Source: Sipunculus nudus
Taxonomy: Eukaryota; Annelida; Sipuncula; Golfingiida; Sipunculidae
Assembly (NCBI GenBank): GCA_026874595.1
Contig: CM049311.1
Coordinates: 14,167,676-14,231,675 of the forward strand
DNA: 64,000 nucleotides
Direction: 5' to 3'
A program made the position numbers and the translations under genes. The notes under the pieces are model-generated. The model worked only from the letters and a program-made list of their open reading frames with translations, was not told where the DNA came from and made no database searches. How positions within the stretch are numbered: position 1 is the stretch's first letter; every line of letters starts with the position of its first letter. Of the stretch, positions 14,156-27,684 are shown one piece after another.

Positions 14156-14436
14156 AAAGGTATGGTTCTCAGGAACCACCCGGGTCAATTTTAAATCCCC
14201 CCCCCCAACATCAAGAATTTTTATTTGCTTTTACATCTTTCAAGAAGATAAAATAATCAGTTTTGATAAGATTTCCTTTGTAATGTATCTATGTTTTGCT
14301 TGTTTAGCAAAACAATTCTTTTATTTTCATGCTTTTCATTGATCATATGACTTTTTATCAAAAATAGAAGAAAGGTAAAATAAAATATCTCCCACCAAAC
14401 TGGTTTCTGAAAAAAAGTGCTTGAGAACCAAACCTT
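14156..14436 (-). mobile_element. MITE copy 2, inverted relative to copy 1
   Basis: It begins AAAGGTATGGTTCTCAGG and ends GTGCTTGAGAACCAAACCTTT, the same terminal inverted repeats as 2930-3202. The interior is the reverse complement of copy 1 (for example CATCTTTCAAGAAGATAAA and GATCATATGA). A run of Cs lies at about 14199-14207 near the left terminus, where copy 1 has a G-rich patch. Confidence 0.72.
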
Positions 14437-17400
14437 TTTGTTTATTTAAATGGTAAGGCTTTGTCTAAATGGTTAAAATTGTCACAGCAGTTCTTGATAC
14501 AAACACGATGTACTGTTTCTCAGAAGCATTTAATTTGGGACTATATCATTGGAGGGGAAAATAATGTTAGCAGTCTGCAAGAGGAAAATAATGTTAGCAG
14601 TCTGCAAGAGTTTTTCACCTCCTTGCATTAGATATATGGTTAGATTTGCTAACTGCAGACACTTTTGAGTATAAATCACAATGACCTGTTTAGATTATTG
14701 CTATAATGATACACTGGTGCTTAGATATAAGTAGTGAAATGAAATGGCATCAGTATCATCAAATGCCTGATACATTGACACTATTGTGTCATTGATCTAA
14801 AGGATATCTAAGTTTAATATTGGACTTATGCAGTGGCAAACAGGTTCATGTCATTAATCAGGAACAAGTAAAACATGCCTATTAACTGCAGATTGTTTGG
14901 TTAGAGCTTGTTTATTTGTGATTTAGATATGCATTTTTTTGCTGGTTATTGTGGTTACCTTTTGTTCGCAAGGATTTCAAATTCACAATGTCCACCAATG
15001 GGAAATCATCACAAAAATGAAACCTAAAATGAGGCATCATATCTGCAAAGATGATCAGTAAGTTTTTATAGCTTCAATGGCATCTCATGTATATATTGTG
15101 CCATTATCAATAGTAGCATATTATGTTACCTGTAATTAAAAGACTGATAATATAAATAATACCAGTAATTTTACATTTCTGCTTTTATTGCATGACAAAT
15201 TTCCACCTGTTCAGGGTTCCCTTAGGTCTGCCTGCATTGTTAAGATTTGTTTATACATATTAGTTAATAGATTTAATATGTATTATGTCATGAGCTTATG
15301 TATCACCACAGCCCCAGTTATTTCCATAAATTTTCAAGCTCATCTGTTTGAAATTTATTCCTTCTTGAGCTGGAAGGATGAAGTTTTATAATCAGACATG
15401 GCACATGGCAAGGATATTACCTGCAACACAAAAACAAAAGTAGGAATACTAAATCATGCTATATTATTTAATTATCTTGGTTATGGTGCTGTGATTTCTA
15501 ATTTATTGTCAGAACCTGCAGCTGAGCCCAGAAACAGATCTACCGGTATATCATATATATGACCACCAATTACTTCTATATCATTTACATAGTATGGAGC
15601 TATTAATTTTTTTCAGGCATTTAAATTAATGTTCATGCAATCTGCCCATGACTTTCAGAATTTAATACTACCAGATGTCCATGGAAATCATCAGGCAATG
15701 AATATTGATAAAAAAAAAACAAATTGAGTTGGTTATATTCCAATAGTGCAAAAATTGTTAGTAAAAAAGTATTTCATGCAGGCATGAAAAACAATAAAAT
15801 AGGGATCCAATTTGCTACTTTGTAACCTCCTTGCTAAACACAGATTTTCTTATCCTGTTTCAATTTCCAACTCCAGCAGGTTGTACATTTTGATTTCTGG
15901 TTGTAATGGTTATATAGATTATCTATCATTTGCTGTTCATATTTAATATCTGTTTAACTGAATCAGGTGCATTCTGTAATCATGTAGAATTTTGTTACAG
16001 CCGATGTTATATACTAAAATTTATACACAATTATACACAGTTATTCTCATTATACTCTGTACTATTTATTCATCAATAATAGCTGTCCTAAAATTTGTTT
16101 CCTTTGTATTTTTATCTGGGTCACTATGACCTAATTCTTCTCCAGTATCTGCACAGCCACTTCATTTCTACATGTACCTTTTTAATAAATATATTATTGT
16201 GTCCTAACTTTCACAAGAGTAAATAGGCTTCCATATCCTAATTCTTCAAGCATATTATTCATCAGGTCACTGTTAGACAGTGTTTAAAGCTTGAGCACAT
16301 ATTAATTCTTTCCCCATTGACTCTCTCTAGAACAAAAATCAATATTAGAGCAAAACGTAAATGTAATATACCTGAAGCTACAGATGTCTAATTGAAAATG
16401 TTTACACTTATGTGAATTCTCCTACTAAAATCAAGAAAATGTGTCACATTGTTACATTGTCAAACAAGTATAAGCAAGAAAAATTGTGTTGTATTGGAAG
16501 AGGTTAAAAACACTATTCCTATGATGGAAGGCCATATACTGGGTTTGTGCACACACAGTTTCTAGTCAAAAATGATATAGGATTCAGTCTGTGATTGCCT
16601 AATCTTGTGTTAATGACACAAGTGTTTAGCTTGGAAACGGGGCACACCCCCATAAATTTACAACTGGCAGGCAGCCCCCAGTCATCGATTTGAGCCCTGA
16701 TCATGGCTGTCTGAACTAACTGGTTGTCATTAGGAGCTGTGGTTAATTAGACAAGGAAGTAATTATACCACTGCTGCATTATTATTCACTCTGGAAAATT
16801 GACTCATCTGTTAAGAATACAGATGTACTTGTCATATCATATTTCCAGTCTTTAATATTTAAGGTTCTCATGTCTTTATCCAATAGATGTCTGGATTTAA
16901 AAAATAAATGAAGCACTGAGCTGTCACTAACAATTGCTTCCAGTTCTTATATGCAGGCTCTCTGCTTTTTTTCCTTGCATTATTTGCTGATAATATGGGT
17001 TGCATACAAGATCATGATATAATTATACCTCAGACACTTAATATATATTCTTAATTGGCAAAGTTTAATTATACTTATAATTAACATTTATCGTTAACAT
17101 AGTATTTTAAAATTATAATCTATATTGTTTTATATGTATTATATTTCTGAAGAATTTTTTCGGAGCACGTTATTTCTTATTTTTCTTTCCTTTCTGTATA
17201 TTTCCTCAATGATAAAACCACCTGAACTTCAGGCACATGGAATAACAGCTAGTATTCCAGGAGAATGTCTCATATCATTGTTTTCAATTTAAGAACCCTA
17301 CATTACTACATTATTAATTTTAACTCTTTAGAAATGGTGAATTATGTTTTATCCATATATATAATCACCAGGTTCATAATATACTGAAATTAAATGTACC

Positions 17401-20050
17401 AGGATTTCAATAGTTCAGTGTAATTTGTTCAATAGTTTTCAAGCCATTTTGTACATTGTGTTGTTATTGAATATTAATACATGGAACATATTTCCTGTGT
17501 GATCATGGTGAATAAAAATACATACTTCCTACTGCCTATATTAAATCCACTCCTAGATTGATTAAATTTCTCATTTCTGTTTATATGGCATGTAGGCAAT
17601 CAACTTTTTTATGTGTTTCTGAGAGGTTAAAGTTTGAATCTTAAGACTTTTTCATGGATTGCAGTGAATAACTAGTATCAGAAAAAGAATTGATATAAGG
17701 TTTTCTGTCAAACTCAGTTTTTAAGGTGTCATATATATTTATATTTTTTTGTAACCGTCATTTCTGATTTTTCCATATTGTGAACTAGATATCAACCAAA
17801 CATGATATCTTTGTGTGCAATATGGACCAAAATGTGTTTTCTTTGGTGGCAAATATAAATATGTCAAATTCTATGATACCTCATTTGTATTAGCCAGCTG
17901 TGGTTAATTTTTAAGTTATTTTTGGCAAATGCCTAAGGTTTCATGTACTCTGTGTTCAGAATTGTTTTAACCTTTGGAAGAAAACATTGTTAAAGGCCAA
18001 TCTTGATAACCCATTTCCAATTAAATCCCAAGAAACTAAGCTTAGGTTGTTCAGATTGCACATGATAAAAGGTCAGAGGTCAATTATGAAAGGTCAGAGG
18101 TCAGTTCATTGGGCATCCAATCAGATGCCTGGATCTGACAGTATAACAAACCCAGCTGCGACTCCTAAATCAGTGAATGTCATCAGACGTCTCATATATT
18201 TTACTGAATTTGTCAAAGTAATTTACTGGGTCAAATATCCAATCTTTTCACCAATTGGTGGCCCCTCAGATGAAATATTATATGTAAGGCCAACAGAAAA
18301 TAACTGTTTGCTGTGCTGAACCTCTTTAGACTGCCAGGCCTTGAATTTTTTCTTAGTCAGTTTTCCTATTTGAATGTATCTATCATGTTTCATAGTATTG
18401 ACATATTGTGATAACGATCATATTGTGGGATGTATTGTATATATATTGTCATTTATTTTACGTTTAATATGACATTGGTTTCACTTGTGGGCCAGTTATG
18501 AATGTACTAGCACTGCTGTTAGCAGTTATCAGCGGGCACTGTACTGTTGATTGCACAAACAGCCGCATCTGTCCAAACAGGTCAAACACACAGCCAGCTT
18601 TTGAATGCATTATTCCAAGTCAGTTTGCCAACACATCCATATTCAATGTTTCATAAAAGTAAAGGCTCATGTTTCGCTGGGACTTATCCATGAAATATTT
18701 CATTCCAAATAGTTTCTGCTACACCAGTAATGCATAGCTGCAGGACAACTTGACCTTAATTAACATGAACACTATAAACAAGTCTTATCAGACAAACTGA
18801 AAAATCTCACACCGGTTTATGGGGCACTGTGGGCCATGTGCTTTAAGCTGCATATGATTTTATGTCAAAGATTCCCGTATCTCACCAACTTAATACATAT
18901 GTTATGAATAGAGAAGGCCCACAAGGTGCAGGGATGATGGGGCGGCTTAACATTGTGTTATATTTGTTCATACATTTACATGAAAATTATCTATACTAGT
19001 CATGCTTCTTGTAAGTAGGATTATCCTATATTGGAAACTAAATTTAAAAAGAAAATAGCACTGGCATGCTTACAAGCACAACCCTGTTTAATAAAAAAAG
19101 TGTGACAGAATTCCTGAAACATGTATTTATCCTTTTGCAACTGACTGAAAACAAGTTCTGTTTGTTTTTCTGCCAGAGTCTATTCTTGTAATATATTACT
19201 GATAAACTGGTATTTACCTTATAAATGTTTTAATAATGCCTGATGTACATCAGTGAATGAAATGGACATATTCTTGTTTCAAGAAGATTATGTAAATTAA
19301 GTCCCAGGGGCTTTTTTGGTCAGAACAATGTCTCACATATTCTAAGTGATGATTCTTTAATTTTGGTTCCATCAAGGTTTCATGTGAGTTCAGATTAAAA
19401 TTGATGGCAAATTAATTTTCCTGGGACTGATAATGAAACACTGACTGGGAGGATAAAAGAGAACTAATCTTCAACATATATCTTAGCAAGATTTATAAAA
19501 CTAGAATTCATGGATTTTAAATCATCAAATTGAGGAAGGTGAAGGAGATTTTGTAGTTTTACCCTTTAGATCATTCTAAAATTCAGGGTTACTGCAAAAC
19601 CTTTGAATTTTAAGAAGAATATAAACTCAAGTCTTTTTTGCAAAGTGTGTAGCGCAGTCAGTGTTTAGCACTTCAGTTTCAGCATGTTGTTGCATTGCAA
19701 ATAAAACCCTATTTTGTTTTTAAAAGTTCCTCAGGTAATTACCACCTATTGTTGTATATTTGCCAAAGAAAAATGTATGTTAACCCACATTATGAAAAAA
19801 GTTAGCATGATAGTGTGTCATATAGGAATTTTGAATATTGCAGGGATTAACCTGAAAATATTTCCAGGTGTTGAATTAATAACATTTAAAATCAGTTTAA
19901 GAAAACATTGAGAATCATGGAGTTTTTCTTGTGGATGATTTAGGAACCACAAAACTCCATAACAGCAGTATTCAACTTTGTCTGGTTCATAAATTTTTCA
20001 CCCTGCCTGCAGTTGCACTTGGTCCATTGTAGTGTCTTTATATCTTTCAG
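14437..20050. other. Non-coding stretch upstream of exon A
   Basis: No exon with convincing splice sites and domain content was found, although at least one upstream exon is required. A perfect direct duplication of 27 bp (ending GTTAGCAGTCTGCAAGAG) lies at 14556-14609. Short patches with higher GC and homeodomain-type TAATTA cores occur at 16640-16790. Confidence 0.5.
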
Positions 20051-20228
20051 GATGTGATGTCACCATCTCAAGCAGGGACTTGCACAATAAGACAGGGAAG
20101 TTCTCCTCTCCAAATTACCCTGAGGACTATGGCGACAATCTTCACTGTATTTACAAATTCATCGGGAGACCACATGAAAAGGTTAAAATCAAGTTCACCT
20201 TCTTTGAAGTCAAAGGGATAAGACCAAG
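20051..20228 (+). CDS. Exon A: first half of CUB1
   Basis: Acceptor TATCTTTCAG ends at 20050 and donor GTAAGT begins at 20229. The exon starts with the last two bases of a codon (preceding intron phase 1) and ends with the first two bases of an Arg codon (following intron phase 2). It encodes about 59 residues with C1 (CDVTISS), the CUB signature [12 protein letters not shown]2 (HCIYKF) and a beta-rich segment [10 protein letters not shown]. The in-frame GTG 19 bases upstream lies in the intron and is not a start. The missing first base implies an upstream exon, not identified in 1-20050. Confidence 0.9.
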
Positions 20229-23200
20229 GTAAGTAACATATCAAATTCAGTTATCTATGATAGATTTTTACATTGTTGTATAAGTATTCCTGGGGGATCC
20301 TAAGCCCTGATTTTCCCCTGAAAACTCTGGGAATTTTTATCTTTTTATCTTTATCTCTTGGATTTCGTGGAAAGTCAAAATTTTTTCCACAGAAGAGTCT
20401 TGTAATTTCATCTTCAGTTGCATGGCCAGAAATATTGATAACTGATTAGTTCTCTAGATTCTGTTAGCACAACTTCTGTGCAAATTGATTTGTGCTTTGG
20501 AAGGTTCTTCTGGCATTCTTCAATCTTTGTTCTTAAAATATTAGAACCAACATTTTTAAGAGTTATTCATAAGTCTTTGACCATAATTTTGTATAAAAAA
20601 CTATATTTTCAGAGAGATTTTTACCAATAATTTTGACACATATTAGCATTAACAGGTTTATCCTGTGCTCCAAATACTGAAGATTGAAGAGTTTTCTTGA
20701 AAAAATATGGACATTTTTTCAAGGAAATTTAATTCAATTTTTGATATCATTTTACAATTTTTAGTATATCATTGATTTTCTAAATTTTATTTGACTGAGG
20801 TGGGCAGACTGATACATTGGATTCTTGTTCTAAAGTTTGTGGTCAATGACAACTGATATGCTTAAAAATCCTAATACTAGCTGTTAAGTGTACCTTGAAA
20901 GTAGTCTTATTGGGTATGCATATTTCTATTTTCTCAGCATTTTCCATTGAAATTGCACATGATAAATTCTTACAACCTTATGAATTCAAGGTTTCTATGA
21001 AGTAAACATATTTGGTGAGGAATAGTCCTTGGTAAACTAATGTAGATAATAATATTGAAGTTTTAAGTTCCCTGAAATGAATGTAAACTATTTATTCTGT
21101 TTAAAAATTTATCATGTGAAAAAATTCATTAAACACTGTGTTACCTGAAATGAAAACTATTGTACTAGAACTAGATTCCAAATTAAATCCAAAGTAAAAG
21201 TTATGGTTTAAAGATCCTGTATCAACCATATTAACTACCCTATGTTGACAGCACAAACTGAGCATCATAACCCAAGGGTCACTTGTAATTACTGTACAGA
21301 TCATGGGTCACTTGTAATAACTGTAAAGGTCATGGGTCACTTGTTATTACTGTACAGGTCATGGGTCACTTGTAATTACTGTACAGGTCAAGGGTCACTT
21401 GTAATTACTGTACAGGTCAAGGGTCATTTGTAATTACTGTACAGGTCAAGGGTCACTTGTAATAACTGTACAGGTCAAGGGTCACTTGTAATTACTGAAC
21501 AGGTTATGGGTCACATGTAATTACTGTACAGGGCATGGGTCACTTGTAATTACTGTACAGGTCATGGGTCAACTGTTATTATTGTACAGGTCATGGACAC
21601 TTGAAATTACTGTACAGGTCATGGGACACTTGTAATTACTGTACAGGTCATGGGTCACTTGTAATTATTTTACAGGTCATGGGTCACTTGTAATAATTGT
21701 ACAGTGCCATAAACATCTGCTGGCAGGGTGTGCATGGTCATACAATGAATGGACTGGAGATTGAAAGTCTCTAGATTGATGGGTTTTGCACAGACCAGGA
21801 TCTGCCTGATAATAGGGTTGAGTAGTACTACGTTAGTGTGACAGGTGTAGGCTTATCCACCTAGGTACAGGTATTAATATCTTATGTCCTATTGAAAAAT
21901 GTTAGTTTTGTAATTCTTTTTAGCAAACCTGTGAGCTTATGCGATGGTGCGGGGCCGTATGTCATTGCATCATGCGTTGTCTGTACGTTAACCATAGCTA
22001 ACTCAAAAATTGCAGGAGCTAGCATCACCAATTTTTTTTGCAAATAATCAGTCATCTGAAAAACTCTATCGGATTTTGTTTATTATTTTCTAACTACATT
22101 TTCTTAGATTTGATAGGGAAAAGCTTAAAAACCTTTAAAAATCACCTTCTCGGAAACTGTCAGGCAAAATTGTCCCATATTTCACAGAAATGATCTCTGG
22201 AACAATCTCTCTCAAGTTTGTTCGAATGGTTCCAGTTCGGAGATTTTTGGCCAAGTTACAGGAGGTTGAACTTAGTCATCTGGCCAAAAAAGCACACTAA
22301 AATTTCAATCTCAGAAAGGGCTAGAGCTATCATCACAAAATTTTATGCCAATGTTTGTCACATATGTCATATCCGAAATTGAGGTATTGGTGGCGCCACC
22401 TACATTGATCTGTTTTTAACAAGCAAAAATGTAATTTTAGACTCTTCTAGCTTATACACTGTTTTATGATGAAACTGTTAAGCAGATTCGTTTAAACTTT
22501 ACAAGAATTATTCCATAGTAGGGTTCTGCCAGTTTTATAAGAATAGATTGGGTAAATGCAGCTTTAAAAAAGTAGTGTAGCCAATTGAAAAAGGCTTTCT
22601 GTGTTTCTTGCTGAGTTTCAGCAGCCAAGTTGAAAGATCACTCGGTACAACCAGGTGGGGTTCAGACATCTGGCTCCGTCTGGTGTCTAGACAGTGTGTC
22701 TAGACGTCTAGACACAGCGTCTAGACTCAGAATGCCCAGATTAGAACTATTGGAACTATATCTTTTAAGTATTTGAAAAAAACTTGGTCTGCATTTTAAG
22801 CGAATCTGTGAGCTTATGCAATGGTGTGGCATTGTCCGTCATCCGTCATGTGTCTTAGCTATCTCAAAAAGGGCAGGAGCTAGCATCATATCTCTGCATT
22901 GGTTGGACTTATCCACCTGAAATTTTGCATGTGTATACATCCTGGAAAGCTTTCTTGATTTTATGACAGACTGCGCCACTTTCATTCATGTTAAGGCTGC
23001 AGACAATCAAGCTCATATCTCGGGAACTGTCTGACCGATTGGACCAAAATTTTGCATGTGTATAGATCTCACATACCTCTTCATCATGTGCAAAACTAAT
23101 GGCGCCACCTGCAAACATTTTTGCACAGCATCCATCTGTTCATCTGCCTTGGGATAAAATCACTCATATCTCGGCAGTGGTTTGACTTATCCACCTGAAG

Positions 23201-26200
23201 TTTTGCAGGTATATACATCCTGGACAGCTTTCTTGATTTTATGACAGGTATTGCGACCTATATTTACATTTATGCTGCAGACATCCAAGCTCATATTTCG
23301 GGAACCATCAGACCGATTAAGCCAAAATTTTGCATGTGTATAGATCTCACATAGCTCCTTATCATACGCAAAACTGGTCGCGCCTCCTGCAACCATTTGT
23401 GCAGCGTCTGTCTGTTTGTCTGCTGTGGGATAAATTCACTCATTTCTCGGCAGTGGTTTGACATATCTGCCTATAATTTTGCAGGTTTATACATCTTTGA
23501 TAGCTTTCTCGATTTTTGGCAGGTGGCGCCACCTTTTATGTTTACGCTGCAGACATTCAGGCTTATATCTCAGGACTGGTTTGACATATCCCCCTGAAAT
23601 TTTGCATGTGTATAGATCTCACATAGCTCCTAATCATACACAAGATTGGTGGCTCCTCATGCCACCATTTATGCACAACGGCCTTCTGTTTGTTTGCTGT
23701 GGGATAAAAAATCACTTATATACATGTAGTGGTTTGACTTATCTGCCTAAAATTTTGCATATGTATACAACTTGGACAGCTTTCTGGATATTGTGGTAGG
23801 CGGATACACGTAGTCGCTTGTTGACTACCCATATTCTAGTTTTAAAATGGCCCAGTCTGAAACTTGCAGGTCTGAAACGTCCATTTTGCTGAAATGATAA
23901 TGACCAAGGAAGATATGCAGGACATAAGAGGATCAATATTAAATTTTAAAAATAAACCTCAATTCATACTCCCAAACTTTGCACAGGTTCGCATTAGGCC
24001 TGTAGTCCTTGTTTTGTAATATCTTTGCACCCCAAATTCAGTTCTAGTGTTTAGATGTGAATTAAAGATGATTCAGCTTGTAACAAGTACATATATAATT
24101 TTTTTTCTTTATTTAGATGATAAAAAACATGTTGAATATAATGAACAGATGCTTAGATCAGTATGCATGCATGGTTTTGAAATAGTCTCACTGATATCTT
24201 CTTTAGGTGTTTTAAAAAACAAATATCCTTTGGAAACTCTTGGTAAGTCTCTTTGAAGAATATATATAAAAAATGATCTCATGAACAAGCTTTGTTTGCT
24301 GTTACCATATCTATACTTAGTTTAATTATTTATGTGAATATGTGATACTAATATGATCTTACTGATATTACTCTGAAAAAATAACTATTTTAATGAATTA
24401 AAATTCTTTGAATAAGATCTATAATCTTTTCAAGAATTTTGTTTTAGGCAGTGTATAGCGTGTGAGCTAGTGCCAGAGATTTAAGTCAACAGGAAAATCT
24501 TTGTGCAGTTTTCAGAGTATCAGCAAAACTGTTGCTATTGAACCAAGATGGTGGCAGTTAACTCCTCCAGAAGTCTCAATCTCCACACTGCTATTTTCTC
24601 CTCTTCTCTGTCACCAGAACACTTCTACAAGGAAACTTGGACTGATAACCATGTTTTTCATCACCATAATCTAGTGACTTTTAGATCTCTCTGGTTTTGC
24701 TTTGAATTTACATGTTGATTTTGCAAAGGTAGAACTATTAAGGGTCACAACATGGTCATTAGAAATAATCTGATGAATTCAACAGACATATATGAAGAAA
24801 ATGTTGGACTGATTCTGTTATAAATTGATAGTATAGTCAGATATTTCCCTCGGTGTACAAGCGCAACACAATAATCTGTCACTGCAGTTTATCATGCAAC
24901 CAGTTTTCTATAGATCTGTATATTACTGGTACTTATAAATGTATCAATCTCATTTTAACTGCAAATAAATGGTAGCATTTTGCCATATATTTGTATGGTC
25001 TTTCTCAACATTACATATATCCTATTACCCATCACTGTCATAGCAACTGCCCAGAGATTTGAGTTAATCACAGGCCAGCAACTATGCAGAACTGATGTTT
25101 CCAGTCTGATATAATTTTCAGGATAGTATCTGGGGACTTTCCCTGGGTAGTGATTGTTTTTTTCACCTGACAAATTTTATTTTTCGTCCTGGAAAGTTCT
25201 GGATGGCCTTGGGAAACCTGTTAAAGTTTTGTTTAAAGAAATTGTTTCAAAAGGCATCCAATGCCAAGGAAGTTTCTCTGCCAGGGGTGGGTTGTCAGTC
25301 TGATAGACAAGGAACTGGAAAGAATATATCATCCTCAGTCCATCTGTGGTGGGATTTAAACACAAGCTGTTGTGTTGATTGGTTTCTGCCAGATCCACTG
25401 GACCATGACTAAATGACCACTTCATATTATGACCTATTCATACACAGGATGGATGCAAAAGAAAGAGGAATGGAGAGAAACAAGGTATTCTTATTCCATC
25501 AGAAAAATGTATGTTATTCAAGAAATCAGGTATTTTTCTTCATATCTTTGCCACATTATATTTATCTTCTTGAAACAAAAAATTATATCCTTATATATAT
25601 CCTTTATATCAGACTTAAAATTGCCCCAGACCTGGCTATGCACAACATTTACCATAATTTGTGTAAATCCATCTGTCTCTGTCATGTCCATAAGAATTAT
25701 TTTTCTGAGTAAAAAATTGTCTGAAGATGATAAAATTTCAGTCCAATTTTTAAATTTTGCTCTTTAAGGAGTAGTTTGGGACTGTTTGTCTGTCTGACAA
25801 TCCATCAACCAAAATGGTTTCTAGATTATTCTGAATATTTTCAGATTTAATTTATGCAAATTATTAACAACAATTTATCTTGTAGATTATTATTAATTTA
25901 ATACTATACAAGAACAGGTATTAAATTGAGAGTGGACAAGTGGGAATGTGAATTATGTGAATTTTCTTTACTAACCTTCAAGAACCAAAACCCATTGTAA
26001 AATTTTTTTTTTTGTAATTCTGCTGGCATAGATATGTGAAACAACTCGGCTCTGAGCATGGTATGACCATAACCCATTATTGGCAGAAGTTGATATTATT
26101 GAAAGGCCATCGGCTGAGCTCTTGTTCTCTAAGCAAGTGATGAATTGACTGTGGTCGATCCTCTTATGATCTTATATCTTTTTGTACATACCATGTTATC

Positions 26201-26527
26201 ACTCTTCAAATATAAACGGCTATGGCCATAATTTAATGACTTTTGTATATATGGCTTTTTTGAAAAGATCTCTTCATGCTTACAAATATATCCTGTCTTA
26301 TCCTTAGGATACTGACTGATCACAGATGACGTGGCATTTGAACCATGATTTAAACATAGTGGTAAAATAAAATGATGTTTTTAATGAAATTTTATACATT
26401 TATAATATAATACATGAAAAATTGAAATCTTGATGAAAATATGTATAAAGTAATTAATTTATTTATATGTCTTGGAAAAATATGAATATTCATGAGAGAA
26501 CATGTACAAATATTGAAATTATCAACA

Positions 26528-26562
<35 letters not shown>

Positions 26563-27601
26563 GGAGCATTGTTGCATAATGGTTAGGGTGTTGGACTTGT
26601 GACTGCAAAATTGTTGGTTCACATTCCAGTCTGACAGCCTTCGATCAGCACTATAAGACTGCCAGCTCAAGTCTTCGCCACAAGGGTATGAATGGAGTGA
26701 ATGGGTACCGGTCATGGATGGCAGGAAAATGTAGAATGAATAACCTTTGAGCATCTATTATGGCTGTTGAGGTTGTATGCTCCACAAGGGGCTGAGAAAA
26801 GCTGGAAGAATGAACAGGCCAGAAAGACCAGAGAGGCAAAAAGTATAGTCAAATGAGACTGCAGACATCGCTGGTGATATCAGCTGACTATAAATCCCCT
26901 AACCTTCGATATTTTGATATGAAACTAGTAACTTTAATACATAAGATGGCTATGGCTAATGTCCATCTTTTTCTTTTTATCAGCAGTTATAATTCCCAAA
27001 TTGGGAAATGGTGAAGGAGTCTCATATTAAAGGACTTTGCAGTGTCACTCTTCTGTATCCCTAATGCATACAGCAGCACAGGGAAACATTGGTCTGTGAG
27101 CCTTGTTCTACCATATGGGAATTCACACTTGGAAACGTTTGCTTTGGTGTGTTACAGAGTGGTACATGCTGTTTTTTGCTTGATCCCATATGATATATCT
27201 CAACCAAAAGACTACATCAAGACACTTTTCATAAAATTTTTACTGTGGCATGTAAAGGTAGGTCTTTGATGTTTGCAGAATTTCAGCAATCTTTATTAAA
27301 TTAGCAGGTTTGGGAATGCTTTCAGAAAAGTTTTTTTAATGGTAACTCCTAAACTTTTTCTACTCTGTCCAGTTGGAGTCACATTTTATAGTTTCACAAA
27401 TTATACAGTTCCTCACTTTTTATTAATTTCTGTCCATTGAAGAAATAGTATGCCTGACTTCTTGAATTATTTCCAAAGAATGATGATACATGCATGAAAT
27501 ATCAATGATCTTTGCGTCCCATTGGATGCTTGGACCCTCAGAACCCAGCGTCCATAAGATTTCGAGCATCAGATATACTTTCCACTGTGTTCCTGAATAC
27601 C

Positions 27602-27684
<83 letters not shown>

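Larger units (their letters stand above)
21916..24014 (+). mobile_element. Composite non-autonomous element, possible Helitron/HINE type
   Basis: Head TTTTTAGCAAACCTGTGAGC at 21916; tail GGCCTGTAGTCCTTGTTTT near 24010. Subterminal inverted repeats are visible: GCAAACCTGTG at the head and CACAGGTTCGC near the tail. A second head-like segment (GCGAATCTGTGAGCTTATGC) at about 22798 starts a tandem core of 278-bp units. There is no coding capacity. A related copy starts at 62455. Architecture (T-T context, subterminal inverted repeats, tandem core, hairpin before the 3' end) fits HINE/DINE-1/pearl elements; assignment is inference. Confidence 0.6.

Noticed and set aside
21240-21706. Regularly spaced 29-bp units resembling a CRISPR array
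   Set aside because: Units are directly adjacent with no unique spacers, and the context is eukaryotic.
24117-24242. Possible 126-bp exon on the plus strand between a good acceptor (TTTATTTAG) and donor (GTAAGT)
   Set aside because: Its phase is 1-1, while exons A and B need a phase 2 intron, so including it would break the CUB frame. The peptide has no recognisable domain.
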